Shown piece after piece: positions 15,216-24,457 of a stretch of DNA of 64,000 nt; the first letter of the stretch is position 1; every line of letters starts with the position of its first letter. Source of the stretch: Cyclobacteriaceae bacterium (lineage in GTDB: Bacteria; Bacteroidota; Bacteroidia; Cytophagales; Cyclobacteriaceae). The stretch spans positions 3,811,001-3,875,000 of the forward strand of contig CP129487.1 of the NCBI GenBank assembly GCA_030584025.1. The letters run 5' to 3'. Under the pieces are notes generated by a model. That model saw only the letters and a program-made list of their open reading frames with translations. It was not told where the DNA came from and did not search any database. A program made the position numbers and the translations under genes.

Positions 15216-16023
15216 GTGAGCTCGGTTCCAAATACACTTCAACAACACATTACAGAAAAACTTTCCTGGTCGGTTAAAGCCTTTCATCCGGCATCGGGTG
15301 GATGCATTAATCAGGGTGGGGATGTTTGAGAAGGAAAGCAGGGGATTGAAATTACTAGGAGGCACAAACTGCATCGATGTTCCGGAAGTTATTCATGTTG
15401 GTGAGACAGATAATCTTCAGTTCATCATCCTGTCGTTTGTAAAGTCTGGCAGGCGTGCAAAAGATTATTGGTTGTTGTTGGGAGAGCAATTGGCAAACCT
15501 GCATCGAAATACCAACACCCATTTTGGTTTGGATCACGACAACTACATCGGGTCGTTGAGTCAAAAAAATAAACAGAAAGAAAATTGGATTGAGTTTTTT
15601 ATTCAGCACAGGTTGGAAGCACAACTATCAATAGCAGCGCAAAACAGAAAAATCACATCAGACATTCGCAAGCAATTTGATGTGTTGTATAAAAAACTTC
15701 CGGATTTACTTCCGCAGGAAAAGCCGACCTTACTTCATGGTGATTTGTGGAATGGCAATGTAATGGTAAATGAAAAGGGTGAACCAACCCTTATCGATCC
15801 GGCTGTATACTACGGCCATCGCGAAGCCGAGCTGGCCTTTACGCAATTGTTTGGTGGGTTTGAGCCTGAATTTTATCAGGCTTATCACGAAGCTTTTCCG
15901 GTTGCGAAAGGATTTGCTTCCCGTGCTAATCTCTACAACCTGTACCCGTTGCTGGTGCATGTAAATTTGTTTGGGGGCGGGTATTTACAGCAGATAGTGA
16001 ATATTTTGAGGAAGCATGTTTAG
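15216..16023 (+). pseudogene. Fructosamine kinase-family pseudogene with internal deletion and frameshift
   Basis: From GTG 15216 one frame reads ITEKLSWSVKAFHPASGGCI, then NQGG, the start of a fructosamine/ketosamine-3-kinase, and stops at 15327-15329. From about 15322 another frame continues with MFEKESRGLKLLGGTN and runs to 16023 with the kinase signatures PTLLHGDLWNGNVM and PTLIDPAVYYGHREAE. Between the halves, the roughly 20-25 residues that hold the ATP-binding lysine strand (FFLKxN-type) are missing. The 242-residue frame starting at 15298 cannot be a full kinase; intact members are about 285-290 residues and repair glycated protein amines. Confidence 0.85.
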
Positions 16024-16062
16024 CTCAATTTAACTGTCGCGGGCTTTGCTTAACTTCATAGC

Positions 16063-19000
16063 ATGATTCCCCGGCTGATCCTTATTTTTTTACTGTTGGT
16101 TATTCTTTCTGCACAAGGGCAGCAATTTTCAACACGGTTCAGAAAAATCGATCAGATCACGCTGCCACATCACGGCAACTTGTTTTCGATTCTTAAAGAC
16201 AGCGAAGGGTATATTTGGTCGGCAACAGAGAACGGTTTGGTTAGGTACGATGCCTCGAATGCTATACTATACGCAGGAAAGGAATTGCATGCTGAAACCA
16301 AAGAGCGCCCGATAGGCCGGATTGTTTTTGAAGACGCGTCAAAAAATCTTTACACCATTACCTCAAAGGGAAAAATTCTTCAATACGATCGGCTGAGAGA
16401 TAAATTCAAACAGATAAATGATAGCAGTACGTTATTGGGGACCTCAGCCAGAGAGTTGCGACTTGCTGGTGAAAATAGATTTTGGGTGGCGCATTTGGGC
16501 CAGGGGCTTGCATATGTTGATTTAAAAACCAAGTCGATTCGTTGGCACAGGAACGATCCGGCTAATCCCAAAAGCCTGCGGGATAATTTCGTTACAGCCA
16601 TAACCTACGACAAGCGTGGAAAACTTTGGGTTGGTACAACGGCAGGTCTTCACCGATACAATGAAGAAACCGATGACTTTGATTTTGTAGCGTTAACTAA
16701 CCGGAACATTGCTGACACATATCAATATCGGGTAATCCGTTCACTCGCATACGATAGCCTGAGTGATAAACTTTTCATTGGCACGTACGGAGGCCTTCAC
16801 ATGTTGAGCTTTTCAGATGGCAAGCATGAGCACGTGTTGCATGACCCGCGCAATAGCAATAGCCTTTCCAATAATTCCATTTTCAGCGTCATCTATGAAA
16901 AACGCTACAATGGGTTGTGGATAAGTACCTACGGAGGCGGATTGAATTTTTATGATCTGGATGATCGCACCTTTCAACATTGGTATCACGATCCTGCCGA
17001 CCCGATGTCGGTCGGCTCTGATAATATACCCGGTATCTACCTGGATCGTGAAGGACTGCTTTGGGTTGTTACAGCGGAAACCGGACTTTACTTGTTACGA
17101 ACAAAGCCGCAGAATTTTCATCACATTGTTCATCATTCAAAAGATCCAACGTCAATCTCCAAGGGGCTTCCGCGTGCTGTTTATGCCGAAAGTGATTCAA
17201 TCATCTGGATTGGTTTTAACGGAACCGGTCTTAACCGCTTGAATTTAAAAACAGGTTTTGCAACTCGCTTTGTTCACGATCCTGACAGACCCGGAAGTAT
17301 CGCACACAATGCAGTAATTGCTATCGATGGCGATAAGTATGGAAGAGTCTGGGTTGGTTTGGAAGGAGGCGGTGTAGCCGTATATGATCCGGCAAAAGAG
17401 AAGTTCGATCATCTTCAATATAAAAGTGGTAAGAGAGAAATTCTGAACAATGCCATATCAGGCCTTTTGGTTGATGATGAAAGAGTTTGGATCACTGCGT
17501 ATCGAACGCCCCTTACGCTTTACAACATGGAGACAAAAAAATATCTCCATTTTAATGCTGACTCGTTGTGGAAGATGGGAATCAGTTTTCACTCCGTTAA
17601 AAGAATCAGAAAGTTTGAAGAGAATATTCTATTCGAGACGAATCATGGCGCTGTAATTTTTGATAAGCAAACAGGCACATTTCAAAAGCTATCAAAAGGG
17701 GAGGAGCAGGTGTACACGGTTTTTGTAGATGATGGTGCGGAGGCATTTGCATCACCTGCAAAGGAGGCCCAATTACTATTGACAGGAAATCAGGTATACG
17801 CAGCTGAATACCGACCGGGTGATTCGTTAAGAACCAAGTTGCTTTATGATGGGAGTCACCACACCGCTCGGTTTAGTGATTTGGTTATGGATCGTAATGA
17901 AGTGCTTTGGATAACCGCGGACGAAAACCTGATCCGGTATAATACAAGAAGTAAGCAAGAGCGGGTTTTTAATGGGGCTCAGCAGTTGAATGTAGATTAC
18001 GGCCTTCAATTCGGGATGGCCACAGACAGACAAGGGAGAATCTATATCAAATCAAACAACAGCCTGGTTTGGTTCGATCCACTGACATTGGATGAGGGAC
18101 AGGAAGAAATAGTTGATGTGAAATTTACTTCACTGAAGATCTTCAATCATGAAGTGCCGATTGGTTCAGACTCCTCAGCAAAGAGAAATGGGCTGGATCA
18201 ACATATCGCGTATACGCCAAAAATTAAATTAGGGCCGTCAGAAAATTTTTTCAGCCTGGGTTTTTCTGCTCTTTTTTTCGAAAATCCCCAACAAGTCAAT
18301 TACAGGTACAGGCTGAAGGGATTTAATGATGAGTGGATTGAGAGCGGAACGACAAACTTCGTAAGTTTTACCAGTTTAAATCCAGGTAGCTACACGCTGG
18401 AAGTAACGGCAACTACGAGCCCAAAACAATGGAACAATAAAACCGCATCAATTGAAATTGAAGTGCTGCCACCGTTTTGGAGAACCTGGTGGTTTATGGC
18501 TGTGGTTGCAGCATTGATGATCACCTCGCTTTATGCAGCTCACCAATACCGTGTAAATCAAAAACTTCAACTCGAACGTCTTCGAACCAAAATCGCCAGC
18601 GATCTTCACGATGAAGTAGGATCAAACCTCACACGCATTTCCATATATGCCGATTTGCTCAACAACGAAGCAGAAGAAAAACAAAAATATGACTACCTCA
18701 AAAATATTCGGGAGACAAGCCGTGAGGTAGTTAGCACCATGAGTGATATTGTTTGGTCAATCGATAACCGAAGCGATAAACTGGGCGATTTACTGTTGCG
18801 CATGAAAGATATAGCAGGTCAACTACTCCCACCTAAAAGTATTGAGTTTAATTTCAAAATCAATGTGAAGGACGACAGCATTATTCTTTCGCCTCAACTA
18901 AAACAGAATATGTATTTGATTTTTAAGGAGGCGCTGCACAACATTGTGAAACATGCACAGGCTTCACATGTAAGCATTTCGATTGAAAGTTATTCGGATA

Positions 19001-19170
19001 ATTTAATCATGCGCATTTCAGATGATGGTGTTGGCATAGAGGAAGCAAACGATAGCCGCGGCAATGGGCTGCGCAGTATGCGTAAGCGTGCAGCAGACAT
19101 TCAAGCAGACTTAACTATTGAAAACATAAACGGAACGTCCATTCGGTTAACAAGGCAAACGCTTACCTAG
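16063..19170 (+). CDS. Propeller/Y_Y_Y sensor histidine kinase (HisKA_3 type)
   Basis: A 1035-residue hybrid-length sensor kinase. After a signal peptide (LIFLLLVILSAQGQ), repeated blades of the form DxxGxxWxGTxxGLxR build a 14-blade-type periplasmic double propeller (about 30-690). A Y_Y_Y domain follows (VNYRYRLKGFNDEW), then one membrane segment (WWFMAVVAALMITSLYAA). The cytosolic part has a HisKA_3 dimerisation helix with phospho-acceptor H849 in ASDLHDEVGSNLTRIS, and a HATPase_c domain with SDDGVGIEE and GNGLRSM. It pairs by family (NarL/LuxR type) with the response regulator at 19905-20531, two genes on. Confidence 0.92.
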   Translation: MIPRLILIFLLLVILSAQGQQFSTRFRKIDQITLPHHGNLFSILKDSEGYIWSATENGLVRYDASNAILYAGKELHAETKERPIGRIVFEDASKNLYTITSKGKILQYDRLRDKFKQINDSSTLLGTSARELRLAGENRFWVAHLGQGLAYVDLKTKSIRWHRNDPANPKSLRDNFVTAITYDKRGKLWVGTTAGLHRYNEETDDFDFVALTNRNIADTYQYRVIRSLAYDSLSDKLFIGTYGGLHMLSFSDGKHEHVLHDPRNSNSLSNNSIFSVIYEKRYNGLWISTYGGGLNFYDLDDRTFQHWYHDPADPMSVGSDNIPGIYLDREGLLWVVTAETGLYLLRTKPQNFHHIVHHSKDPTSISKGLPRAVYAESDSIIWIGFNGTGLNRLNLKTGFATRFVHDPDRPGSIAHNAVIAIDGDKYGRVWVGLEGGGVAVYDPAKEKFDHLQYKSGKREILNNAISGLLVDDERVWITAYRTPLTLYNMETKKYLHFNADSLWKMGISFHSVKRIRKFEENILFETNHGAVIFDKQTGTFQKLSKGEEQVYTVFVDDGAEAFASPAKEAQLLLTGNQVYAAEYRPGDSLRTKLLYDGSHHTARFSDLVMDRNEVLWITADENLIRYNTRSKQERVFNGAQQLNVDYGLQFGMATDRQGRIYIKSNNSLVWFDPLTLDEGQEEIVDVKFTSLKIFNHEVPIGSDSSAKRNGLDQHIAYTPKIKLGPSENFFSLGFSALFFENPQQVNYRYRLKGFNDEWIESGTTNFVSFTSLNPGSYTLEVTATTSPKQWNNKTASIEIEVLPPFWRTWWFMAVVAALMITSLYAAHQYRVNQKLQLERLRTKIASDLHDEVGSNLTRISIYADLLNNEAEEKQKYDYLKNIRETSREVVSTMSDIVWSIDNRSDKLGDLLLRMKDIAGQLLPPKSIEFNFKINVKDDSIILSPQLKQNMYLIFKEALHNIVKHAQASHVSISIESYSDNLIMRISDDGVGIEEANDSRGNGLRSMRKRAADIQADLTIENINGTSIRLTRQTLT

Positions 19171-19235
19171 CCCCCCTGTTTATGGGGTTGAACCAGGGTT
19201 TAGATAGCTGGAATTTTATTTAAAAATTAACAGCT

Positions 19236-19901
19236 ATGAAAAAAGAAGTAATCCTACCCTTCGTAATTCTGTTGCTCTTCGGTACTGCGGCTTTTGCCCA
19301 GGTTAAAATCAGTGTGGTTGCGGGCCCAAGTTTCACAAATTTTATTGGTGGTGATGCGGAAGACTGGGGCTCTGTTGGCGAGAAGCCAAAAATGGCCATT
19401 CGTTTTCATGGTGGGCTTGTTATTCAATATCCGTTCAATGATAAATTGAGTGCGGTTTCTGGTGTGCAATATTCAGTAAAAGGAGCAATGTATGAGGGAG
19501 CCACATTTGGACAGCAAGGAGAATTTACCGCCCAATACAAAAAAGTATTAAGCTACATTGACATCCCTTTGTCAATTCAGTATGCATTAACTGACAAAAT
19601 TGGAGTTCAGGCAGGAACGCAAATCAGTATGTTGGCTAGCGCTAAAGTTAAAAACAGTCAGGAAGTGCAGGATAACTTTGAATTACCTGCCACAGAAGAT
19701 GCAAAAGATGACTACAAGGGACTGGACATGTGCTTGAATATTGGGCCTGTATTTTCAGTTACAAACAAGCTGGCAGTTCAACTGCTTTATCAACATGGAC
19801 TGATGAAAATTGGTCAATATGCGGAAAACGGAGCCAATGTTACCTATGACCTAAAGAACCAGGGCTTTAAGCTATCTTTGATTTACGTTGTGAAAGAGTA
19901 A
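19236..19901 (+). CDS. PorT-like outer-membrane beta-barrel protein
   Basis: A 221-residue exported protein with signal peptide (LPFVILLLFGTAAFAQ) and alternating amphipathic strands typical of the 8-stranded PorT/OmpA-like barrels of Bacteroidota (VVAGPSFTNFIGG, ...FKLSLIYVV at the end). It is encoded between the histidine kinase and the response regulator, with 3 bases before the latter. That spacing implies co-transcription and suggests a link with the signalling pair. Confidence 0.8.
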   Translation: MKKEVILPFVILLLFGTAAFAQVKISVVAGPSFTNFIGGDAEDWGSVGEKPKMAIRFHGGLVIQYPFNDKLSAVSGVQYSVKGAMYEGATFGQQGEFTAQYKKVLSYIDIPLSIQYALTDKIGVQAGTQISMLASAKVKNSQEVQDNFELPATEDAKDDYKGLDMCLNIGPVFSVTNKLAVQLLYQHGLMKIGQYAENGANVTYDLKNQGFKLSLIYVVKE

Positions 19902-19904
19902 TCC

Positions 19905-20531
19905 ATGATTCTTGTCGGCATTATTGAAGACGATAACCAGATACGAGGACTGTTGCAGCAGTACCTCGATCGGCAGCCCGGATTTTCATGTACAATGGTT
20001 AATAATTCCGTTGAGAGTTTTCGCAAAGCCCTTTCACCCGAGAATCAACCCGATGTGCTGTTAATGGACATCGGGTTGCCGGGCATGTCGGGTATTGATG
20101 GCATGAAATTGATTAAGCAGGATTACCCGGATGTTGACATCATCATGCTCACCGTGTACAACGATGCCGATAAAATTTTTCAATCGCTCTGTGCGGGCGC
20201 TACGGGATACCTGCTAAAAAACACACCACTTGAGGAGATAAAAGAAGGCATTGAATTGCTGACACGTGGCGGCTCACCCATGTCGCCACAGATTGCCCGT
20301 AAGGTGATTGATTTTTTCAGCACAGAAAGGAAAAAAGTAACATCGCCCCTATCCGAAAAGGAGAAGGAAATTGTGATTGGGCTGGTGGATGGCCTTAGTT
20401 ATAAGCTTATAGCCGACCGCATGAGTATATCATTGGAAACGGTGCGGTTTCACATTAAAAACATTTATCGAAAACTGCACGTCCACAGCAAAGCCGAGGT
20501 GATCAGCAAGTCGTTGAAGGGGGAGATTTAA
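19905..20531 (+). CDS. LuxR/NarL-family response regulator
   Basis: A 208-residue regulator. The receiver domain has acidic residues D9 and D10 (GIIEDDNQIRG), phospho-acceptor D55 in VLLMDIGLPG, and the conserved Lys in GYLLKNTP. The C-terminal LuxR HTH is SPLSEKEKEIVIGLVDGLSY through SLETVRFHIKNIYRKLHVHS. The cognate kinase is most likely the HisKA_3 kinase at 16063-19170 in the same run. The gene ends exactly where the convergent amidohydrolase ends, with no spacer. Confidence 0.92.
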   Translation: MILVGIIEDDNQIRGLLQQYLDRQPGFSCTMVNNSVESFRKALSPENQPDVLLMDIGLPGMSGIDGMKLIKQDYPDVDIIMLTVYNDADKIFQSLCAGATGYLLKNTPLEEIKEGIELLTRGGSPMSPQIARKVIDFFSTERKKVTSPLSEKEKEIVIGLVDGLSYKLIADRMSISLETVRFHIKNIYRKLHVHSKAEVISKSLKGEI

Positions 20532-21896
20532 TTATTGTTTCTCTTGCTTCTTCAACCCGGCATCCCGCTCACTTTTAGATAGCCACTTCCCATTAAGCAC
20601 CACACCTTCAATTTTTTTGGTATTCGAAATATCTGTCAATGGATTACCATTCAGCAAAATCAAATCGGCTTTAGCTCCTGAACGTACCACCCCGGTGTCA
20701 GGCAGCTTCAGGTACTTTGCTACATTCACGGTACCTGTGCGTAACGCTTCATAAGGTGTTAGTCCGCAGTTGACCAAATAGGCCAATTCATGATGCGTAG
20801 AAAAGCCCGGTACATTAAATACCTGTGGTGCATCGCAACCAAGCAATAATCCAACTCCAGTCTGTTGACATTCCTTGATTAATTTTCTCCTAAGCGCCAC
20901 GAACTTTTCAACGTTAGCCGGAATATAGTTCGGGTTAATCACCAGATTTTTTTTGCTTTGAATCCACTGATCCACCGTTTTTGGATTCATGTATTTGCTG
21001 TCGGGATCGTTGCGGAATAATTCAGGATCATAAGAAGCGAGAAACCAACGTTCGGCCAGTGATTGCGTGGGCACCACCCAAATATTTTTTTCTTTAAGTG
21101 CGCGCATCAGTTTTGGAATGCCCGATTCATCTGCCCGATGGCCCACAAACATGCCGAATAAACCGGCTTGTTGTTCGGTGAGGGTGTCGATTCCGGGAAC
21201 CAACGCTTCGACAAAACCATCCAGGTGGTCAATGGAAGAATAACCGGCATCAATGGCGCGCCAAACGCCCACACCAAACGAAACATGGCCCGCGAACGGA
21301 ATGCCTACTTCATTCGCGGTAGAGGAGATGGCACCAAAGGTTTCTTTTGTTAGTCCGGGATGAAGTTTGAGAAAATCATAACCTGCTTCTTTTTGTTTGC
21401 GCACCATGTCTGCACCTGCTTCTGCCGTTTTCACACTGATGCCGTTGAGCGATGGGCCAGTGGTGTAGAATGTTGGCCCGTTAATTTCACCGCGGTTGAT
21501 CATGGATCGCAGCTCTAAATGTTTGGGATGCCCCAACATGCCGCGAATGGTAGTGATGCCATTTGCCCCAAACAGGTATAGCACTTCCTTCATGGGTTCG
21601 AGGTCATCGATTGGCGGAACGTGCGCGTGCATTTCAGCCAGACCGGGCATCAGGTATTTGCCCTTGCCATCTATAATCAGGGCGTTTTTGGAGTACTTTA
21701 CTTTGGTTCCAATAGCAGCAATCTTTCCATCTTTAATTATCACGTTTTGATTGGTGAGTACACGCTCTTCATCCATTGGAATAATATTAACTGCGGTGAT
21801 GACCAACTCCCGATCGCGGGAGTCGACCCACTGCTGTGCAAATACAACGTGCAGGTTAACGGCCAGTAAGGCAAAAAGGCAAAGCAACTTTTTCAT
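20532..21896 (-). CDS. Exported amidohydrolase
   Basis: A 454-residue exported metal-dependent hydrolase of the amidohydrolase superfamily. A signal peptide (LLCLFALLAVNLHVVFAQ) starts at ATG 21896; the longer frame to 22013 runs into the divergent gene. The metal sites are visible: MPGLAEMHAHVPP, AGHVSFGVG, SIDHLDGF, and LLLGCDAPQVF carrying the catalytic Asp. The layout resembles exported prolidase/imidazolonepropionase-like amidohydrolases of Bacteroidota. The likely substrates are peptides or cyclic amides, not determined. Confidence 0.87.
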   Translation of the reverse strand: MKKLLCLFALLAVNLHVVFAQQWVDSRDRELVITAVNIIPMDEERVLTNQNVIIKDGKIAAIGTKVKYSKNALIIDGKGKYLMPGLAEMHAHVPPIDDLEPMKEVLYLFGANGITTIRGMLGHPKHLELRSMINRGEINGPTFYTTGPSLNGISVKTAEAGADMVRKQKEAGYDFLKLHPGLTKETFGAISSTANEVGIPFAGHVSFGVGVWRAIDAGYSSIDHLDGFVEALVPGIDTLTEQQAGLFGMFVGHRADESGIPKLMRALKEKNIWVVPTQSLAERWFLASYDPELFRNDPDSKYMNPKTVDQWIQSKKNLVINPNYIPANVEKFVALRRKLIKECQQTGVGLLLGCDAPQVFNVPGFSTHHELAYLVNCGLTPYEALRTGTVNVAKYLKLPDTGVVRSGAKADLILLNGNPLTDISNTKKIEGVVLNGKWLSKSERDAGLKKQEKQ

Positions 21897-21966
21897 GATG
21901 ATTCGATTTTCAAGTATAAGGTACCAAAACCTATCTTTACTTGGTGCGCATAACGCAGACTTTACA

Positions 21967-22536
21967 ATGCCGGAAAAGAAAGCAGATAAATGGAAATTAT
22001 ACTTTATAGGCATTGTGCCGCCATCACCGGTTTATGAGGAAGCGTTGAAGATCAAGCAATATGTTTACGAGCAATATAAGAGCAAGGGAGCGTTAAAATC
22101 TCCTCCGCACATCACCTTACACATGCCCTTCAAATGGGAGGAACAAAAGGAAGAAAAGTTGATTAGTCTGCTGAATGAATTTGTTTCAGAATGTCCGATC
22201 AAACCATTTGAATTGCGATTAAAAAATTTCGATTGCTTTGAGCCACGTGTGATTTTTATTGCTCTAGAAAAATCGGAATCGCTTTTAGTGTTGCAACAGG
22301 AGCTGAATCGTTTTTGTAAAATTAATCTAAACTTGTTTAACGCCACCTATAAGGAGCATGCGTACCATCCGCACCTTACCGTTGCGTTTCGCGATTTAAG
22401 AAAGTCGGATTTCTATAAAGCCTGGCCTGTATTTAAAGACAAAACGTTTGAGGGAAATTTTTTAGTGAACGAGTTCGTGTTACTCAAACACAACGGACAG
22501 GTGTGGGAGAAGTTCAGATCCTTTCCGTTGCAATAA
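21967..22536 (+). CDS. 2'-5' RNA ligase-like (2H phosphoesterase) protein
   Basis: A 189-residue member of the 2H phosphoesterase superfamily. Two HxT motifs are present: PPHITLHMPF (H48, T50) and HPHLTVAF (H136, T138). They line the active site for cyclic phosphodiesters or 2'-5' bonds. The ATG at 21967 is chosen because the fold starts there and an upstream extension overlaps the divergent amidohydrolase. It is convergent with the YCII-like gene, 2 bases away. Confidence 0.87.
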   Translation: MPEKKADKWKLYFIGIVPPSPVYEEALKIKQYVYEQYKSKGALKSPPHITLHMPFKWEEQKEEKLISLLNEFVSECPIKPFELRLKNFDCFEPRVIFIALEKSESLLVLQQELNRFCKINLNLFNATYKEHAYHPHLTVAFRDLRKSDFYKAWPVFKDKTFEGNFLVNEFVLLKHNGQVWEKFRSFPLQ

Positions 22537-22538
22537 GA

Positions 22539-23174
22539 CTATTCACAAAACGACCCTTTGGCAATCCACAACTTTTTTAGTTCAAATACAATCGTTCCAC
22601 CTTTTACTGCCGGATCGTTCTCAAGCGTCTCAGGTTGGACCTCACCATTCAGTACAACAATGCTTCCTTCCTGATCACCAAATGATCCGCGGGTAACAAC
22701 CTGACTGTTTGCTGTCAACTGTTTCACATATTCTTCATGCTTTTTTAGCAGCGTGGCATAATCACCAACGGTTTCTTTGTGAATGTTTGATTTAAAGCGA
22801 ATGAACGAATAGCTCACCATTTCGTATGGTTCCTTCAGCGGACAAATTGTTCCTGTATACGGAAGCACTTCAAGCCGCCAGCGGTTTGCCTGGATGCCGG
22901 GATCGGTACTCAGCCATGAATTGGCTTCGTCAATAGATGTGGTGTTGAGAACAAATAAACCACCTCCTCCATCAAAGGGTCCGGCAGCAACCAGTTTTCC
23001 TTCAGCCGCCAACCGATTGATATTGGCCAGGTGTCCTTCCATGAGTTTGTCGAGTTCTTCTTTAGGCAACTCGGGTTTATCCTTGCGGGTGTGAAGAAAC
23101 ACAAACGTGTATTGTTTTTCCTGTGCCAACGATATAGAGCTGATCAGGATGAAGCAGAATAAGAGTAAGCGCAT
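22539..23174 (-). CDS. Exported protein with two YCII-like domains
   Basis: A 211-residue exported protein (signal peptide LLLFCFILISSISLAQ). Two copies of a YCII-related ferredoxin-like domain are visible: residues about 20-105, with FLHTRKDKPELPKEE, LVAAGPFDGGGGLFVLNT and EANSWLSTDPGI; and about 115-205, with HEEYVKQLTANSQVVTRG, DQEGSIVVLNG and NDPAVKGG. YciI-like domains have been described with hydrolase or dimerisation roles in the cytosol; an exported tandem form is common in Bacteroidota. No specific activity can be read. Confidence 0.78.
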   Translation of the reverse strand: MRLLLFCFILISSISLAQEKQYTFVFLHTRKDKPELPKEELDKLMEGHLANINRLAAEGKLVAAGPFDGGGGLFVLNTTSIDEANSWLSTDPGIQANRWRLEVLPYTGTICPLKEPYEMVSYSFIRFKSNIHKETVGDYATLLKKHEEYVKQLTANSQVVTRGSFGDQEGSIVVLNGEVQPETLENDPAVKGGTIVFELKKLWIAKGSFCE

Positions 23175-23283
23175 AAGAAATTTTTTATTGAAGTTACTAA
23201 AATCACATGTATGGATGCGTGCATTTTGCCGAACCGGAAAAAATGAACACCAAACCGGATTTCTGTCACCACAAACCTTAAGA

Positions 23284-24438
23284 TTACAACGCTTTTGTCA
23301 ACGCTTTGTAAAGCTTGTCAAAATCCTGTTGGGTGTTGTACACGTTAGGGGCCACACGTATAGCATTTCCCCTGAAGGAAACGTACACCTTATTCTTTAA
23401 CAGCGATTTTTTCACATCATCCATATTCACATTTCCAGGCAGTCGAATACCAAACAAATGTGCACTACGCCAGGCTTCATCTTCAATGATAAATCCTTTT
23501 TCGGCAAGTTTTTGTAATACCGGTTGCCCGATAATCTTGCAGTATTCCTGAATGCGTTCAGGCCCCCAGTTATTCAATTGCTGAATGGCTTTCAGCAACA
23601 TGGGCACCAGAATGAAATTACTGTGTTCGCCTACTTCATAACGCAATGCACCCGGTTGATATTGATTTTGGTAATTAACCAACCCTGCGAAGTCTTCACT
23701 GTTTAACCGGTTGATCCAGTTTTCTTCAACAGGTTTTCCGTTGTCGAAGTATGGACCATAGTAAGCGAGCCCGATGGAATACGGTCCGAGTAACCATTTG
23801 TATCCGGCACAAATCAGTGCATCGGGTTGAATGCGTTGTACATCGAACGGAAGTGCACCAACGGATTGTGTGCCATCAATGATCAGTAACGCGCCTACTT
23901 CATGTGTGCGTTTACGAATCGCCTCCAGGTCGAAACGTGTTCCATCTGCCCAATGCACTTGCCCGATAGCCACGGCTTTTGTGTTCGCGTTTATGCTTTC
24001 CAGAATTTTTTCATTCCAACGTTTGCCTCGGTTTGTGTAATCATCGGGGGGCGCTATGGTTATAACTTGTGCGCCTGCCTCTTCGCACAACCGTTGCCAC
24101 GGATACACGTTGCTTGGAAACTGTTCTGTCGCCACTATAACGTGTTGTCCTTTCTTAATATCCAGGTTGCGCACCACATTGGCCATTCCATACGACACGG
24201 ATGGAATGATGACGATTCGCTTGGGATCTGGAGCGTTGATAAGTTTTGCATATTCACTGCGCAGCAGTTCGGTTTCGGTGAAGAAATCCTGTTGCGTGAT
24301 GTTCACCGGATTTCGCTTTTTACGCACCGCACGTACACCCACCTTTTCAACATTTTTTAACAGGGGCGACATGTAGGCGCAGTTCAGGTAAGTGAGTTGT
24401 GGGGGCAGCGTGAATTTGGCGCATTTGGAGGTTAGCAT
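23284..24438 (-). CDS. Class V aminotransferase (PLP-dependent, cysteine desulfurase/epimerase-like)
   Basis: A 384-residue PLP enzyme of fold type I, class V. The internal-aldimine Lys is K214 in CAGYKWLLGP; the cofactor ring is held by IIDGTQSVGALP (D188, Q191). No persulfide-forming Cys loop of true cysteine desulfurases is obvious, so it is better called a class V aminotransferase of the selenocysteine lyase / isopenicillin-N-epimerase-like group. It is cytosolic (no signal peptide). It lies 19 bases downstream of gldD but is probably a functionally separate gene. Confidence 0.87.
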   Translation of the reverse strand: MLTSKCAKFTLPPQLTYLNCAYMSPLLKNVEKVGVRAVRKKRNPVNITQQDFFTETELLRSEYAKLINAPDPKRIVIIPSVSYGMANVVRNLDIKKGQHVIVATEQFPSNVYPWQRLCEEAGAQVITIAPPDDYTNRGKRWNEKILESINANTKAVAIGQVHWADGTRFDLEAIRKRTHEVGALLIIDGTQSVGALPFDVQRIQPDALICAGYKWLLGPYSIGLAYYGPYFDNGKPVEENWINRLNSEDFAGLVNYQNQYQPGALRYEVGEHSNFILVPMLLKAIQQLNNWGPERIQEYCKIIGQPVLQKLAEKGFIIEDEAWRSAHLFGIRLPGNVNMDDVKKSLLKNKVYVSFRGNAIRVAPNVYNTQQDFDKLYKALTKAL

Positions 24439-24457
24439 TCGCGAAAGCTATGAACTT

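Noticed and set aside
15298..16023. Complete fructosamine kinase gene of 241 residues
   Set aside because: The N-terminal part lies upstream in another frame and the ATP-binding segment is missing, so it is annotated as a pseudogene.
22065..22346. 93-residue minus-strand frame antisense to the 2H phosphoesterase gene
   Set aside because: It is a shadow of a well-supported gene, and has no family pattern of its own.
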